In this document: positions 1 to 13,824 of the stretch, one piece after another
Layout of the letters: the number at the start of each line of letters is the position of its first letter
Position numbering within the stretch: the stretch's first letter is position 1
Notes under the pieces: model-generated
What the model saw: the letters and a program-made list of their open reading frames with translations, nothing else
Told to the model about the DNA's origin: nothing
The model's database searches: none
Position numbers and translations under genes: made by a program
NCBI GenBank assembly: GCA_037179385.1
Contig: CM074188.1
Span: 20,911,318 to 20,975,317 of the forward strand
Direction: 5' to 3'
Origin: Holothuria scabra
Lineage: Eukaryota; Echinodermata; Holothuroidea; Aspidochirotida; Holothuriidae
DNA length: 64,000 nucleotides

Positions 1-1460
1 TAAGAGTTAATTGGATGTATTTTGGGAAAATATGTAGGCTTATTTAAATGCTTTCATTCTGCAAATGAATGGGTTTATTCTTAACAACAGTCTATTTATC
101 AGCATTCAAGCATCTTTCAGTCTTCAAGTTTCTTGTTTTCGCTGAGATTTGGGAAATTTATAGTTTTGTTTTTGTTCATACATCATTATTCGGCCAACAC
201 AAATGGTACCATGTGAAACCAGAAACATGACTGAAAAAACGTGTCGCTTGATTTGGGACTAAATAATGAGCACACACCATATTCAAAGGATTACATGTAT
301 TACTGGTCTTTGCCTTCCTCTTAATTCTTCCACCCTGGAAGAAGTCATCGGAAAGTTGAGAGTTGAATTTTTCCCCTCGTCTATACTGAGAAAAAGATTT
401 TGAACGGCTAGAGAAAATACCATTATATTCGTATATAGTAAGTAACGGTCACTGCAACCCATGCCGCCAAGCATGCAAAATTATGTAGTCATGTCATTTT
501 CTCCAAGACTGGAGCACCTACATTGGATCTTTCTTTTAAAATTTATGGAATGCATACGGTACTTTTAATTTCTATATTACACAAGCCCGTCTGGGGCGAA
601 AAAGCTCTGATTTCCAACTTTTCTGCAGCTATAGTCGCAACCCTGTGTGGGCCTCAAGTGGGATTTGATTCTTAGCGATTGTTGAAAGATGCGCTTCCTT
701 AAATCAAAGTGGAATTCTTGATCATCGAGACTTTTGCCATGATATTGTACTGAAATATGAAGTCCGATTATGAATACTTTCTCTCACACGAAGAGAAAAG
801 GTAGAAAAACAACCTTTCCAAACCTTACTAACTTACTTTGAAATTTCAAATTGTCATAAAAAGTAATAATAAAAGAAAATGTGCCATAACGAACTGGTAA
901 AAAGGTCAATCAACTTTTTGTCAAATTTGTGAGGTAGTGCTGTCACACATTGTATTCTGGAATATTGACCGTAAAGGTCAAAGTTGTGGCAATCAGAAAT
1001 ATTTTAACGGTCCTCTCTGGAGATGATCAACCTTTCATTTGTACTGTGTAAGTGTTAATGTGTCTAGTAGGCTGATTTTGGAAATTTGGTATGTGCGCAA
1101 GCATTGCAAGGTGCAGTGCACATAAGGGTTCGGAACGTGTTAGGACTTGGAATATGTCGAAAAAGAGATTGAGCTACGGAGGGAGAAGGACCAGGCTCAA
1201 CAGCTGTAGAGGTTCTGTGTCCCCTTTTCACGACCAAGAAATCTACTTTTTATTTTAACCCTTCAGCGCTGAGAATCGCCTACACAGAAGTGCAACTGAG
1301 TTTGCTGAAGGACTCATCAAATTTTCTTTCGTATGCCCAATGATCAGCTATACCACTCTTCATTTTGCTTTCTGGAAGTTTTGCTCTTGTGCATCTCCAT
1401 CCCTGTTTTCTCACTGAAACTTCCCTCATCTCACTGTTACACTATGTTAACAGGGGTGGA
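1..1460. other. No gene recognised
   Basis: Only short open frames are present (the longest is 63 codons). No family motif, splice-supported exon or clear repeat boundary was seen. Confidence 0.6.
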
Positions 1461-1710
1461 GGACTCGAGTCCGGACTGAAGTCCCTTTTTCGACTCGGAC
1501 TCAGACTAGGACTCGGATCTCTGGACTTGGACTCGGGCTGTTTGGACTTGGACTTGGACTTAAGTTTGGATTCGGGGTCAAGTGCATCAAGTCCACCAAA
1601 TTTTTCGTCACATTTTTTAATTTTCTAATCCAGCCAAAAGCGCAAAACTCAACATGTGGACTTGAGAACACTGGCTTCGGGCTTGGACTTGGACACGTAC
1701 TCGATCTTGT
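1461..1710. repeat. Degenerate GGACTC/GGACTT hexamer repeat
   Basis: Variants of ggactt and ggactc recur through 1461-1600 and again at 1656-1700. The open frames here only reflect the repeat (Leu/Asp/Gly/Ser). Confidence 0.8.
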
Positions 1711-1756
1711 TGCAAGGGTGGCGCCAAGCGGGAAGGGTCCGGGGCCATGCCCCGTC

Positions 1757-1800
1757 CAGTGACGTAGCTAGGATTTTTTCCAGGGGGGGGGGGTAAAGGT
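1757..1800 (+). repeat. Dispersed CAGTGGCGTAGC-type terminus
   Basis: The sequence cagtgacgtagctaggatt followed by a G-run is the end of a widely dispersed repeat family. Other ends lie at about 2002, 3586-3630, 13830, 14060, 14180, 19110 and 63068. Confidence 0.55.
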
Positions 1801-2204
1801 ATGAAATTTCCCCAAAACTTTTCCCGGTCAATGTGTATGTATTTCATATAAAACATGCAAACTTACAAGTATAACAACATTACCATGTCATTTTGTAATA
1901 TTACCTGCATTTTAATCTTAAAGTAAAACATAGAGCTATCGGAAATAACAAAGTATATTATTTTGGTAAACAATATCTGGTTTATTTGTATGTACTAACG
2001 CAGTGGCGTACGCAGCATTTCTCTGAAGGGGGAGGGGCATGCAGTATGGTCTAAGGGGAAGGGTGTCCGGAATTTTTTTGACGTTTTCAAGAAGCCGACA
2101 TGCAAAATGGTGCAAGATTTTCGACTTTGACACCTTACGAAGAAAAACTTGTCATAAAATTTGCACACTTTTAGGAGTCAAAATAAAAGAGCATTGATCG
2201 GTAT

Positions 2205-2690
2205 GTGCGGTTTTTCTTGGCCACAAAATGTTATTTTGTCATAAAGATTATCTAAGCGGAGCACCACCTTTGGTTAGCGCGGAGCGTAGAGAAAATTTGG
2301 AAAAATCAGACCCCTCAGATGGCCGGAAATAGCATTTTCCAGGCCAATACGAAGAATCTAGCCAGTCGCTTTCTGCTTTTGTGGTTTGAGATAAAATGCT
2401 CACTTCAAAATATGTTCGCAAACTGCTAAGTGATCAGAGAGTTAAGAGCTAATTTTACCCCCAAAATGTAATTTTGCCCATAAGACCGAGCGAAGCGCCA
2501 CCATTGGTTGGCGCGGAGCGCAAAGAAAATTTCGAAAAATCAGACCCCTCAGATGGTCAAAATAGCGTATTTATGCTTGTAAAGAGAATCTTAATATGTA
2601 GTCTTTTTTACCGATGCCACCAGTGGGAAACAGAGTCTACCTTTTTTAGTAAAAATTGGAATTTGACAGAATTTGCCTAGGTCTATTTGT
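2205..2690. repeat. Two direct 230-bp repeat units
   Basis: Units starting near 2221 and 2460 share cgcggagcg, aaaatttggaaaaatc and agacccctcagatgg. A third, inverted and more diverged copy lies at about 5100-5200. They lie between CAGTGGCGTAGC-type ends and are probably part of the same transposon family. Confidence 0.7.
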
Positions 2691-2884
2691 AGGAATTAAA
2701 AAAAAGTTGGAATCACTGCAAGACCTTGCTGGGACAATCCTTCCCCTTTGAAAATTTCTGAGAATTGGGTGTCCTTATAATCAATCTGGTGCCACATATG
2801 CTATCTTTTGAAGTAAAATCTGTGTGAGTAAAGTTAGACTACGTATTTTTAAGAACAAAGAAAAAATGGCATCTGTGAGGGGGG

Positions 2885-2960
2885 TGGTCCAATGGTCTCA
2901 CGCCGCTAAGGAGGTCTAATAGTGGCTCGATCCACAGGATATCCTGTTAGAAAAGCAGTC
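2885..2960 (+). repeat. tRNA-like (SINE-head) sequence
   Basis: An A-box-like tggtccaatgg (2887-2897) precedes a B-box-like ggctcgatcca (2924-2934) at near-tRNA spacing. No full cloverleaf was evident, so it is taken as a SINE or tRNA pseudogene fragment. Confidence 0.35.
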
Positions 2961-5900
2961 TGTTAAGTGTAGTAGGCTACAAGGTACTCATTGTCCATTT
3001 ATTGTTACACTCAAAGTGAGCAGAAAGCTATTTTCCCGAACTAGCTTGTCAGCCTCCAAGGATAGGCTAAGTAGAAAAATCTAAGTGTGCCAACGGATCC
3101 CGCTAATTCTAATTTCTAGATTAACTTTAAGTTTATCGTTGGCCATAGATTGTTTCAGCCCCATCCATCGTTATGTACACAGAGTAAAATCGTACAGCTA
3201 CTGCTAGCTTGTAGAAGAACATAACAACCTCGGGGTCTACGACAGTGACTTGTCAGTTTTCACATCCTTTGACTGAATTCCCAAAGTATCACCTGAATAA
3301 CAGCTTCCTGTGCACTGAAATGCACTGATCATAACCCCCGTGCGTATACAAGCACAAGAGAACATTCAATCTGCTACGCGGCGAGGACATTTCTGTGAAC
3401 GCGAATTGGGCCGGTTGGTGCGATACTGACGAAATCTGAGTTAAATTTGTTGCATGAAAATACGAATTATGTATGAGAAATGTCTCACAATTTCTTATTC
3501 TAACAAAAATTTTGAGAAATTTTTGTAATAATAAGAAGATTCATCAAATTTCCCCATTTTCATCAAATTTCCCCAAAAATTTTTCCAGGGGGGGCAACTT
3601 TCCCCCTGCCCCCCAGTAGCTACGCCACTGCCCCCGTCAGGGAAGCCTGCCCCCCCCCCCCCCCCGACGATCATTAGATTTTGTTTACGGTAGAGAAGCC
3701 CGTGTTCGCCATGGGAGCTCTCAAAATTCCCAGTATTCCTTACAAAATTCCCCTTGTTTTCAATATACGTTCCAGATTTTCAAGCATTCCGGAAAGAAAG
3801 TCAAAACATTTCCCGTTTTAACCGAAAAACCTCAACCCGACTTCAGCATTGATTTTGGACAGGTCGATCTTTAATACTGAAGACTCCAACTTTTCAGTTC
3901 TCTTCTGAAAATAAATTCATTTCTTTAAAATTTCTGCATACAATTCTTTCAATATACTAAGTCGAACAAGACGGGGAGGGATCGCGGTGGACGTAAAATA
4001 GATGCGCCCGAAAAAGGAGGAAAACATATTCAGTGTAAAATTTTCATAAAAACTCAGCAAGATTGCAATGACTTAGCTACACAGTCGGGTAGGCCAAGGA
4101 AAAAGCTGTTTTTCGTAAGTTTTACTTCAGAGTCAACACAATGCCCAAAAAGGTCGATCAAAATTCTTTCAGACGTACATTTGCGGTTCAAATAAGAAAA
4201 AAGTATACTGTCTCAGACTACTAGTCTGAGACAGTTATACGGTATAACATTTTGATGGAAAACAATGAAGATAATACAATAAAGCGACGTTTTGGCGAGC
4301 CTAAGGCTTAAAAGAAACAATAATTCCTCAGCAATCTCAACTTGTACCGGTTTTTAGTCTTCGCAACCCCATGCCCGAGATGGCCACTTATCTGAATTCT
4401 TTCAAAACTTGACCGGAAGAATAACAATAAAACGTTTTTTTTTCCAAGTAAAATTTTGAAAATACTAAATGATTACAAGGATTTGTGACAAATTCAGGCG
4501 GCTAACGCTAAAGTCTTTCCTTACTTCTACTTCATATTTTATGCAGTCGAAAACAGGGTTCTGGGTTTTCACCCACGAATAGGAGGATGCGTACAGGTAG
4601 GTCTGATGCAGTGCTCAATGGTTTTCCATCTGTCCTTCCCCAACAGCCAAATTCGAGCAACGTTCATGAAAATTGGTCAGGCTATTTTCAATTACATATA
4701 ATGATAACAGGTACTGTGAGAGAGTCTCTCTACAAGTCTAACTTAATATTCATTTGAACCCATCTTGTAAAGATCTTGGAAGCAAAATAATTTATGGACT
4801 TCGGGCATCCACATCTGTTTCAAAAATTCCAGCAATTCAGTAGATCTTACAATTGAATAAGACGGAGAGTCGCAATATGAGTATTCTTACTAAATTTTCC
4901 GTATTACAGTGAAAATTAAGAAAAAAGATACCATTGTATCTAATGGTAGTGGTACAAACATTTTATTTTGTAATTTTCTGATCACTTAGCAAGTTGTTTT
5001 TATTTTTTATTTTTGAATGAAAAGATACTCAAATGGCAAAGACAAACTCTAAACAAAGACTGATTCATTTCTAGTTATAAGCATGTGAAATGCTATTTCC
5101 AGGTGTCCGTGGGCTCAATTTTTCAAAATTTTCTGTACGCTCCGCACCAAACGATAGTGACACTCCCCTTTGATTGTATTTTGGTCAAACAGATTTCATA
5201 GCCGTTGGCAGAACATTGAATGCTTACCAATCATTCTTCGTTTAGGGGTCAACATTAGGCATGATGGAATCTGCATTTTCTATCACATAGCAAGTGGCTG
5301 TGCTCTCTATTAAAGTAAAAATTCTATTGCAAAAACTGTCATAAAACAACAACTTGTCTCAAATATATCAGATTTTTCAAATATTTGTTATAAATGGCAA
5401 AAGACTATCCGGAATATGCCAATTTTGGTGGATATACTCCGTACAATAAAAAATTCCAAGCCAACTCCTGTCAATCCCCCCACATTATTCTTAATTTCGC
5501 TCTTGACAGGGAGACTTTGACTTTATAAAAACCCCGGGCCAAATTTTTCAATATCACCTTACAAAATAGACTTGAAAACATCTTCTTTCATTAAATTCCA
5601 ACGTTTCTCCGATACAAGAGCTAATTTTCAAATATTGTTCAATAAGGCGAAAATGTTCAGTTAATGCGCACTGTTTAACAGGAATTTCACTGTTCGGAAA
5701 AATTTTGTTAACTGGTTAAACAGTGCTCATCGGCCCAAAAAGTTTTCGGTCAAGTTTACAGTTTTGTCCGAGAGCCCGTAGCGCATCTGCCGGGGGAAGG
5801 GGGTAGGTAGGCAAAGTGCTCCCCTCCGACAGGTTCGACCTGGGAAATCAGTTCAATCCACCAAGTCGCAGTAAAAGTGAAAATTTATATGGAGAGAAGA

Positions 5901-6190
5901 GAGGGAGAAACGGAGAGAAAGAGAAAAGAAGATGAGTGAAAGGGAAACAGATTATTTAGTTTCAGACAGGCTTCCGCAAATTCTTTTTGCGTTAGTTGTC
6001 CATCAGGTTAGCTGTTCTTTTAGTCTCCTTGTCCGCATGCATATCTATTATTCTGCTTTTAATATGTCTTTGTGGAGACTTTCCTTCGTCATACTTGCCC
6101 GGTGGGCTGTACGACATTGAACAGTGTACTAGTGCAAGTAACTTCTTACTGGTCCCATATGATATAACGCTTGAATGTACATCATATTAA
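2961..6190. other. No gene recognised; old repeat sequence
   Basis: Holds an inverted CAGTGGCGTAGC-type end (3586-3630) followed by a C-run, a 14-bp-arm palindrome, a diverged inverted copy of the 2.2-kb repeat near 5100, and a purine-rich run (5889-5945). Confidence 0.5.
4207..4235. repeat. Perfect 14-bp-arm palindrome
   Basis: actgtctcagacta and tagtctgagacagt are perfect inverted arms around one base. It stands alone in non-coding sequence. Confidence 0.9.
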
Positions 6191-6267
6191 AGCAGAGAAA
6201 GTTTCTTAATAGTTGGTTTTAGCTATTCCCATCGTTTTTAACTGTAGTTAGTTACATTAAGTTTTAC

Positions 6268-6400
6268 AGTACAGTTTCCAACCAACTGGTTCAAGTAGAG
6301 CGGGCCGCGGCCTTTTGTCCAGTTGTGACTCACTGACCCATTTGACCCTATTCCGGTTCAATTTGAACCAGACGTTTTTAGAGTGTATGAGTGCCCCAAT
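6268..6400. repeat. Dispersed CCAACTGG / CCAGTTGTGACT repeat
   Basis: The words ccaaccaactggttcaa, ccagttgtgactcactgac and ccggttcaatttgaacc recur in part near 17995-18048, 41995-42055, 43070-43110 and 44310-44385. It is a diverged dispersed element of unknown type. Confidence 0.5.
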
Positions 6401-9121
6401 CGTTTCAAAAATTTGAACATAACTTATTATAGCCAAAGTAAAATTTTCATTAAAGATCAAAACAATTACAAAAATCGCGACTCATTCCGTCAGCTTATAA
6501 AACAGTTATTCCTCAGCCTCACTTATAGTCTTGGTTAACAAGGCTTTGCCGGAAATGGTAGAAGATTCGGGCGACACTTGCAAACATGTCCTGAGATTAT
6601 TTCAATTGCCAGATCGTACGGGAAGACACGAGTGGACAGGTGTATAAATATACTAAAACTTTTCACCCAAAATTGCTAGTGGTACATTATATATGGGGTA
6701 TTTTTCTAATCACTTTGAAGGCTAATTTGCTCTTTTTCAAGTTGTAAAAGTGAGCATGTTATTCAAAAAGCTCAAAGTAATCTATTCACAATTTTTTTTC
6801 ACATTTTTTAAATTTAAATTCACAAGTTTAAATTTCAACATTTTGGGGATCCTCCGGACCCCTGAGAAGACCTCCGGCGCTCGCTTTCATATAGCCTCCC
6901 ACTTCCCAGAAATTGCCGATTTGCAAAACGAGTTTGGAACTAAGCCACTTTTCTGCTCGGTAGCGGATTAAATATTACAAAACCTTAAACTGCTTGAAAT
7001 GACAATTAACTAGCACGTTTGAAATTACGTCAGGATTATTCAGTGGGGTCACCAAGGGACAGAATCAGTTATCCTTCAATCACAGCCTCCAATCCCCCTT
7101 CCCAACCCCTCCATCAGTTCTTTAACTTTGCTTTTGAGTATGTAGTGCATGTGCCTCTTTCAACTGTTTAAGTCGCAGAAGCATTAAAAATATTTACAAA
7201 ACTTTAGTTCCAAAGACCTGCCAGGACTTGGGTGACCATAAGAAAGCTTGAACGTTTCGATTTCGGTGCATATAATCCTGCCCAAACTAATTTTTGTCAA
7301 GCAGCACTATATGTAATTGACTTATTGCCTATATCAAACCTCACCGTACCAACCCTGAATACTTTTCAAGGACTCTCCCATCGTCATCGATATGGACTAC
7401 CACTTTGAGTGCTTAAAATTACTTTAAGCAGTGACCCAAAATAGTTTCGGTATTAGCCGTACACTATCTAGTGAGAACGATATTTTCGTGAACTTGCAGA
7501 ATACACGCTGATATTAATATGCACCAAATAAGCTTCCTTACAGCTGCACTTGCTTTCATGAATAAAGACTTTAAGTACTTTTTGACTAGCGAATTGCCAG
7601 CAGTAGGTAGCTTTTTGGTGCCACAAGCATGCGTAGTAGACTACGGAGCTTTTAAGGTGTCGTATGTAATAGTCCTAATGTCCAGACTAATAATTGGCCT
7701 GTCTTGTGAAGTTATATAGGTCTATGATCCAGATATTTTTAAATACATTAATTTAGTAGATTAGGAGAACTATATATCAAGTGTATTTATATTTAAGCAT
7801 TTTTCAAGAACGATATTTAAATGTTAATATCTGGCATGTTTGATATTTCAGCTTATATTTCGGTTAGAGAAAAAAATAGCCTACATTTCCACTTGCAAAT
7901 ACATTATTATAGTGTGTATATATTGCCACTACCACGATGAGCTGGGGAGGGGAGGCAGTAAATATTTTAAACGGGGCCCTTTGAGCATCCCACGTCGATT
8001 AAAAATGTTGGAGTGGAACTAAACCGAAAACGTTATAATGAGCAATTGAAAGATAGCTTTACACGAATTTGACAGGAGGGAGCACAGAACTTGAGTCCTC
8101 ACATTTCTTTACTTTGTTAAGGGTCTGGTCTCATCTCCCTATCATGTGTTGGCTTAAAACAGAATTCAACGCAGCTGTAACCATATGCGTACCGGGATAA
8201 TTTTGTGGGGGCGTAAGCAAAGTTTGCCCGAATAATGGCCTCTTTATCATGTTTTGTCCAAATGGACCAACCGTTTTTGCTCGAATTGGGAGGGCGGGTG
8301 CGCCCCTGCACCCCGCCTCGTACGCCTATGGCTGTTACTCTTTTTCATGTGTAGGTAGACACAGATTAGTTCAAACGGACAAATAGAGAAAAGTAGTGCT
8401 AAAGTCGGTCAAGAAACTCGACAAGGAAAAGAAGAAAATGTTTCAGTCGTTCTTAAAGCGTCCTAAAGCATGTTCAGTATAGTTCAACAAGTTCTTAAAT
8501 ATAAATTTTGGTATTCAGTGATGATCAACATCATATATACTTCAGCAAGATAGGTTTCTACTTGTGTTATTAACACAACCAATAGACCAACCATCGGTAA
8601 TGTCTGAAAATACATTCCGATAATTGAGTGTTTCAGAATATAACTACGTAACAAGCTCCAGCTTTTTAACTACCTGCACTCCGAACAAGAGAGTGAGAGT
8701 GAACCAAGTCACTCTCTAATAGAGTAAAAAGTGTGGATTCACTAGATCAGAGAGTTAGTTCATTCCAACGGAAAATGAAGTTCACTCCAAGACGAGTGAA
8801 ATTCACTCCAAAAATGAGTTTGGATTTTTTCACTCTTCTTGCAGTGAATATCTGCTCCTTTGGAGTGAGATTTTCTTTTTTAGATTAAGATCATAGTCCG
8901 GGTCAAAGTGCTGCATGAATGCACACCTGTAGACTGTCTAGGCCAGGTTTCAAATAAGCACTGAGTCCCTCATTGACATGTTAGCGTCACCCAAAAGTAA
9001 AAATTTAATTTCTGTCAACTGTACCCCCGCACGCCGATGTTCGACCAAGCTTATTAAGAAGTATCTAAATGACTCTCACTGATGTAAACACTTGGTTGCA
9101 CATTTTTTATGGCTTCAGGTT
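6401..9121. other. No gene recognised
   Basis: Short open frames only. The stretch 8660-8880 is rich in AGTGAA/TTCACT words in both orientations and may be a worn foldback element. Confidence 0.5.
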
Positions 9122-9375
9122 CACTGTAAACACAAATTAGTCAAGTTGTGTCTGAACTGACGAACCACGTTAGTCACTACTATTTGACTAATTTGTCACT
9201 TACTGCTTAGTAATGGACTAAAGACTATCACTCAGTCAAAACTTTGTCGAAGAGGCGTAATATTTGTTGGAGACAAAATTCAACTGGGTCAAATATTAAT
9301 CAAATATTAGTCAATACTTTTGACTAACGCCATCGGTTGATTCAGGCACTGTTAGACTAATTTGTGTTTACAGTG
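9122..9375. mobile_element. CACTG-ended MITE
   Basis: A 254-bp element has inverted ends CACTGTAAACACAAATTAG and its complement CTAATTTGTGTTTACAGTG. The interior repeats GACTAATTTG- and AGTCA-type motifs in both orientations. Flanking bases (gtt and tta) allow a short TT duplication, so the superfamily cannot be fixed. No coding potential. Confidence 0.75.
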
Positions 9376-12300
9376 TTATGCATGTCACCACCTGGAAGCA
9401 AGCTTTTTTAATATGGGGGAAAGTCTGACACCATCCCTGACTAAGCCTCGCATGAAGGGTTGAACCATGTATCATCAATTATAATTTATGCACACTTGAA
9501 TTGTGGCACACTTCTTGTGGCGCAATCCTCACAATTGTTTCAGACAAATAAAAAATAGGCTGTTTCCCAAGCAGTTAAAGAACGCACCATATCTTTCCTG
9601 AACAAAGGAGTGGCGCTAGGGTTTTCCCGAAAACCTGGTAGCAATTGGGTGTACGACAGGGAGGGGGGCACTAAATCGAACCCCCCGACAAAGGAAATTG
9701 CCAAAAACTGGGGGAGGAGGGCAACGTTTTCGGTGCGAACCAGTCGCGGAGGCCATATATTAGATTAAAGCTCCATGCGAGTGTTCAAATTTTACCAATT
9801 GGTTTTAGACATCTCGTTGCTTTGGCTGCAAACAAAATCGTGTGCTCCCCTTGCCCTACACCCCTTCCCATGCCAGCATTTCTAGCTATCAGTTTTCATA
9901 AAACTGTAATGTACCTTTTCCGATTGAACGGGCCTTAAATTACAAGACAAAACCTTCTCCCTCCATCATGGTTAAAAGATATTCATTAGCTTTTGTCTAG
10001 GTATCATTTACACACAGTTTGGAGGAGGAAATTAAAATCCGATGAATGCTGCAATGGTACTTGAAAAAAAAAATTAAACATAATTTTGATTTGTACCTTC
10101 CCCACCTGTTAAAGTAACTATGTTTTCTAGGAAAATCCTTTGTAAAATCTGTTTTGGATAAGGGCCTCAACTAGGTCATGCATGGGTAGAACCGTACTCA
10201 AGGGCGAATATTTCGGCTGTCAGTATTTCACCTGAACAAAATGATAATTATTATTCGATTACGATGCAAGAATTTTTCATAACTTCACCTCATCCCTTTA
10301 TGGCACCTTAAAAGCTACGTAGAAAACAAAAATACACAAAATTAATAACCTGTTTGCTTCATATCTCTTCTTCTATGTTTTTGGCCTGCTGAGTCTTCTA
10401 GGGGAGTACAGTATAGTTGTTTCGCCATCATGCAATAAGAGATAATGCCAACATACATTTCAGTGATGCAGAAAAGGACGCTGAGGACTATTAATGAATG
10501 TATTCGTGTGTGGGTAAAATGAAACTGCTGCCACATTGCCGCAGGGTTTGCACCAGAGGAGGGGACGAGAAATGTACGTATGCCGTCGGGGATTTTCTTT
10601 TTTCTTTGGAAAGCTGTTATCTGTATGATAAAATATGTAGTCCATCGATGATTGATTTTTCTGATAGGAAGGGAGTTTTCAATGAAAGAAACCAGATATT
10701 CCAGGCTAAAAGAACCGTAATTTCTCGCCGAAAACATGATTTTTCTTATCCTTTGGCGACTCACCGCCTCTGTCGGAGGTTTCGTATTATTGACCCCCCA
10801 CCGGTCACCCCTCGGGGAGCTTGGTCCACTGTCAGCAAATCTGGTCTGTAAGACAAGTTACAAGCCAGACTCCTTTACACAGTTACGTGTAAAGAAGCGA
10901 ATGACAAATCTTTCCAACTGTATAGCGGTGGTGCATGTTCGAGAAAATTTGTATAGCCATACTCTCGGAGAGATGGTCTAAATAACTTGTGCCTCTCAAA
11001 TCCAAATGGTAACCGACATACTGGTTACCCGAGGCTCTGTTCATTGAAGATACAAGTCTTAAACAACTAAGACACAGTCTTTTATCCTAACGGAGACTGT
11101 AATGATAGGTATGCCTCTCCTCAATGTGTTTTGCACATTAAAACTCAGTAAACGAGATTTCTGACATGTATGGGTACAATGGGTATAATGGATAGTTGTA
11201 GCTTCCTTTCCTCGACTGAATAAAACATTAAGCATCACCCCTCACCTACCCTACATCGTGGCTGAGGGTACCACCAAAAGGTGTGAAAACCAGTTGTGGT
11301 GTAAAGTTAAAGTAGGAAAAATCAAACAAAAGAGGTTACATTTCTCTCTATCAATTGAACCTGAAAGTACCTCTTTTCCACTCAGTCAATAAAATGCTCG
11401 ATTAGGATATCACTGTAGAAGGTTTCAGTATTCAATAATTTGTCCGAAAAGGCATATTCCCCAAAGCAGAAGAGCCTTCAAGGGAAATCACTACCCCCCT
11501 CCCAGTTTGAGCCAATCAAAAGGGGGATCACAAGGGACTTCAAAAGTGACTTGGGCAATGTTCAAACTGAAGCTGTCCCAAAGATAGTGGATTGGGGGGT
11601 TTTAACTACGTCTGAATGCCGATTGAAAATTTTTAACCTAGATGCAAAATTGTGCGCAATTTTCCAGCCTGAGAGAATTCATTTTGAACTCGAAGGTTTT
11701 AGTTGTGGTGTTTTTGGTGAAATATTTTTAAGCCTTCAATGCAAGACATTTTTTATTGGATGGAGGGGCCGGGCACATTCCCACATGCGGGCCTTTTCTT
11801 AAGCATCACCAAAGAAGACTTCATACCAAAATAGCTGGATAGGAAACTACTGCTTCTTCACTACTTGGCATTCACCCATCAGAAGCCATACACAACTGTA
11901 TGGTTTCACGGGAAAATGTCTCTTCCAAGAAATTGGACACTTTGTCATTCAACCACCTGTTGAAAGTTTTACTCGTGACGAAGATATTTTTCAACAGATA
12001 ATATTTAATGTATGATCAGAATGGTGAAAATTCATTTTAACAAATGTGCTTGTTTCTATTCGGAGTCAAAACGTACCCATTTTTATTACGGATGTTTTCT
12101 CCTAGGCTGTCCTTGGCCACCAAAACTTTTGAAACGCCAATTTAAAACGAGTGTATCACGATGACCATTATACTTACAAATCAGGTGTGTCTTTTTATCC
12201 AACCCAATTAACTATAGCACGCATTCGACCTCAAAAGTGTTCATAAATTTTACTTTTTGTCAGGGTCTTGAAATGGTCGCTACTGAGCTATAATGTGATT

Positions 12301-13824
12301 CACATGTTCATCGGTTCAAATCCCAGTTAACTAGCTGGCTTTGTCTTGGAGGGCTGTTGCGGCTCAAGCCCTCCAAGGAAAATTATCCGGCGGAAGTAAG
12401 GCTTACTTCCACAATACCGAGTAAAAACCCTGTTTTAGTTGGTTAAATTTTTTCAAAACCTTTCCATTTTCCTTGCAGAAAATTCCATGTATGCTAGAGT
12501 GCCTTTAATTGCAATTCACAATCCGTTGAAATTGCAAACACTTTTAGGGAGGCACCACCCCTCCCCCAGGCATGCGATCACCCCCCGGCATGCGATCACA
12601 CTTATGCCCTCTTCTGGAAAATCTTTGATCTGCCCGTGCTGTTTGAATTCTTCTACCACTCGTTAAAAATCCCGCCAAAGTGAACTTTTCAACCAAAATA
12701 TCCCTTGGCACCCTCGCATTCTTTTAACGTGGTAGAGTTGACCTTACAACCTTTTGTATTGGGATTGTCTTTTCTGTGTATGATTTCTGTTTGTGAATGG
12801 TGGTAAAGCATACTTGAATATATATAGCTGCTGGAGAACAAGTTGGTTGAAGTTTATTGTTTACTTATCTGGCTAGATGTGCCAAAATTGTTTTGTTCAC
12901 CCACGTATGAATCATACTGCAGTCCTTTATTGCTTTAATATTACTTGTCATGAATATTCATCTCATTAGTTTATATCATGGCAATTGGTGTACCTCAATT
13001 AGTTTAGATTTTTAATTTGCTGCATAGAGTGAAATAGCGGCTTAGATAGAAACTGGCGTGACTCTGGCCCCCACTAACAAATCCAGCCCAAGAGAGTTAG
13101 GTTATGGATATTGCAGTGAGTATTACACAAAAGTCCTCCAATATAATTGCAAAATATCCATGTGACAAGGATGGGTATGATGGGATGGGGATGTGGTGTA
13201 TGTTCTTTTTCAGTTTGAAGGAATTACGAAGGAATAAAAGGAAATTAGGAATACAGTTTACTGCTTATAAGATTACCTGGTGGTTGAAAACATTTACGAA
13301 GTGGAGCGAGGGCCACTCCTTACGGTCCCTCCTTATAGACAGCGAATCACACTAACAATTGACCCGCTCCCCAATTTTTGGAAATAGATCCACTCCCATA
13401 TATAATGCACCCTCCCGGGTAAATGCTTTCGCCCTCGTGTATTGAGCCTTACTCGATCCAGTGGTATCCTCCAGTTTATGCGCTTTTCGGGCGTTGTTCA
13501 GGGGTGTACAGTATGACTCAAAGGGAGACGATAGGAAGTAATACCCCGGTGGGGTATGCTGCCCCCTCCGGTTGGGGATTTTTTTTTCGTTGGGAGCCTT
13601 AACCCGTAGGATATAACATATCATTCGTATACAAGTCTGCATGGTTACCGGCTTGAACTTCGTGTACATTGAGCAGATACTAACTGTGTTATCAACATCA
13701 CTACCGCTGCCTTGGTCACTCTTAGTGAGTTGATATATCATTACCAGAAGTAATAGTTTCTGTGCGGCCTTTCACTGATAGGCTATCGCCGCTTATAGCT
13801 AATCCCCTTATCAGTAAGCTTCTG
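9376..13824. other. No gene recognised
   Basis: The longest frames (117-140 codons at 10.3-10.9 kb, 120 at 11.4 kb, 129 at 13.4 kb) show no motif, no consistent codon pattern and no splice context. A SINE-like element lies at 12255-12420. Confidence 0.5.
12255..12420 (+). repeat. tRNA-derived SINE-like element with 3' hairpins
   Basis: A good B box, ggttcaaatcc (12313-12323), is followed by a strong stem-loop (cttggagggct / agccctccaag, 12344-12378) and a second palindrome, ggaagtaa/ttacttcc (12392-12410). The A box is weak. The layout suits a SINE rather than a working tRNA. Confidence 0.4.

Noticed and set aside
10342..10851. Overlapping frames of 140 codons (minus) and 117 codons (plus)
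   Set aside because: No recognisable domain, no splice or start context, and the two frames overlap each other in non-coding-like sequence.
13352..13741. 129-codon minus-strand frame sharing the words YCTPL with the frame at 10.3 kb
   Set aside because: The shared words probably reflect a distant common repeat; similarity along the rest is too weak to call a gene.
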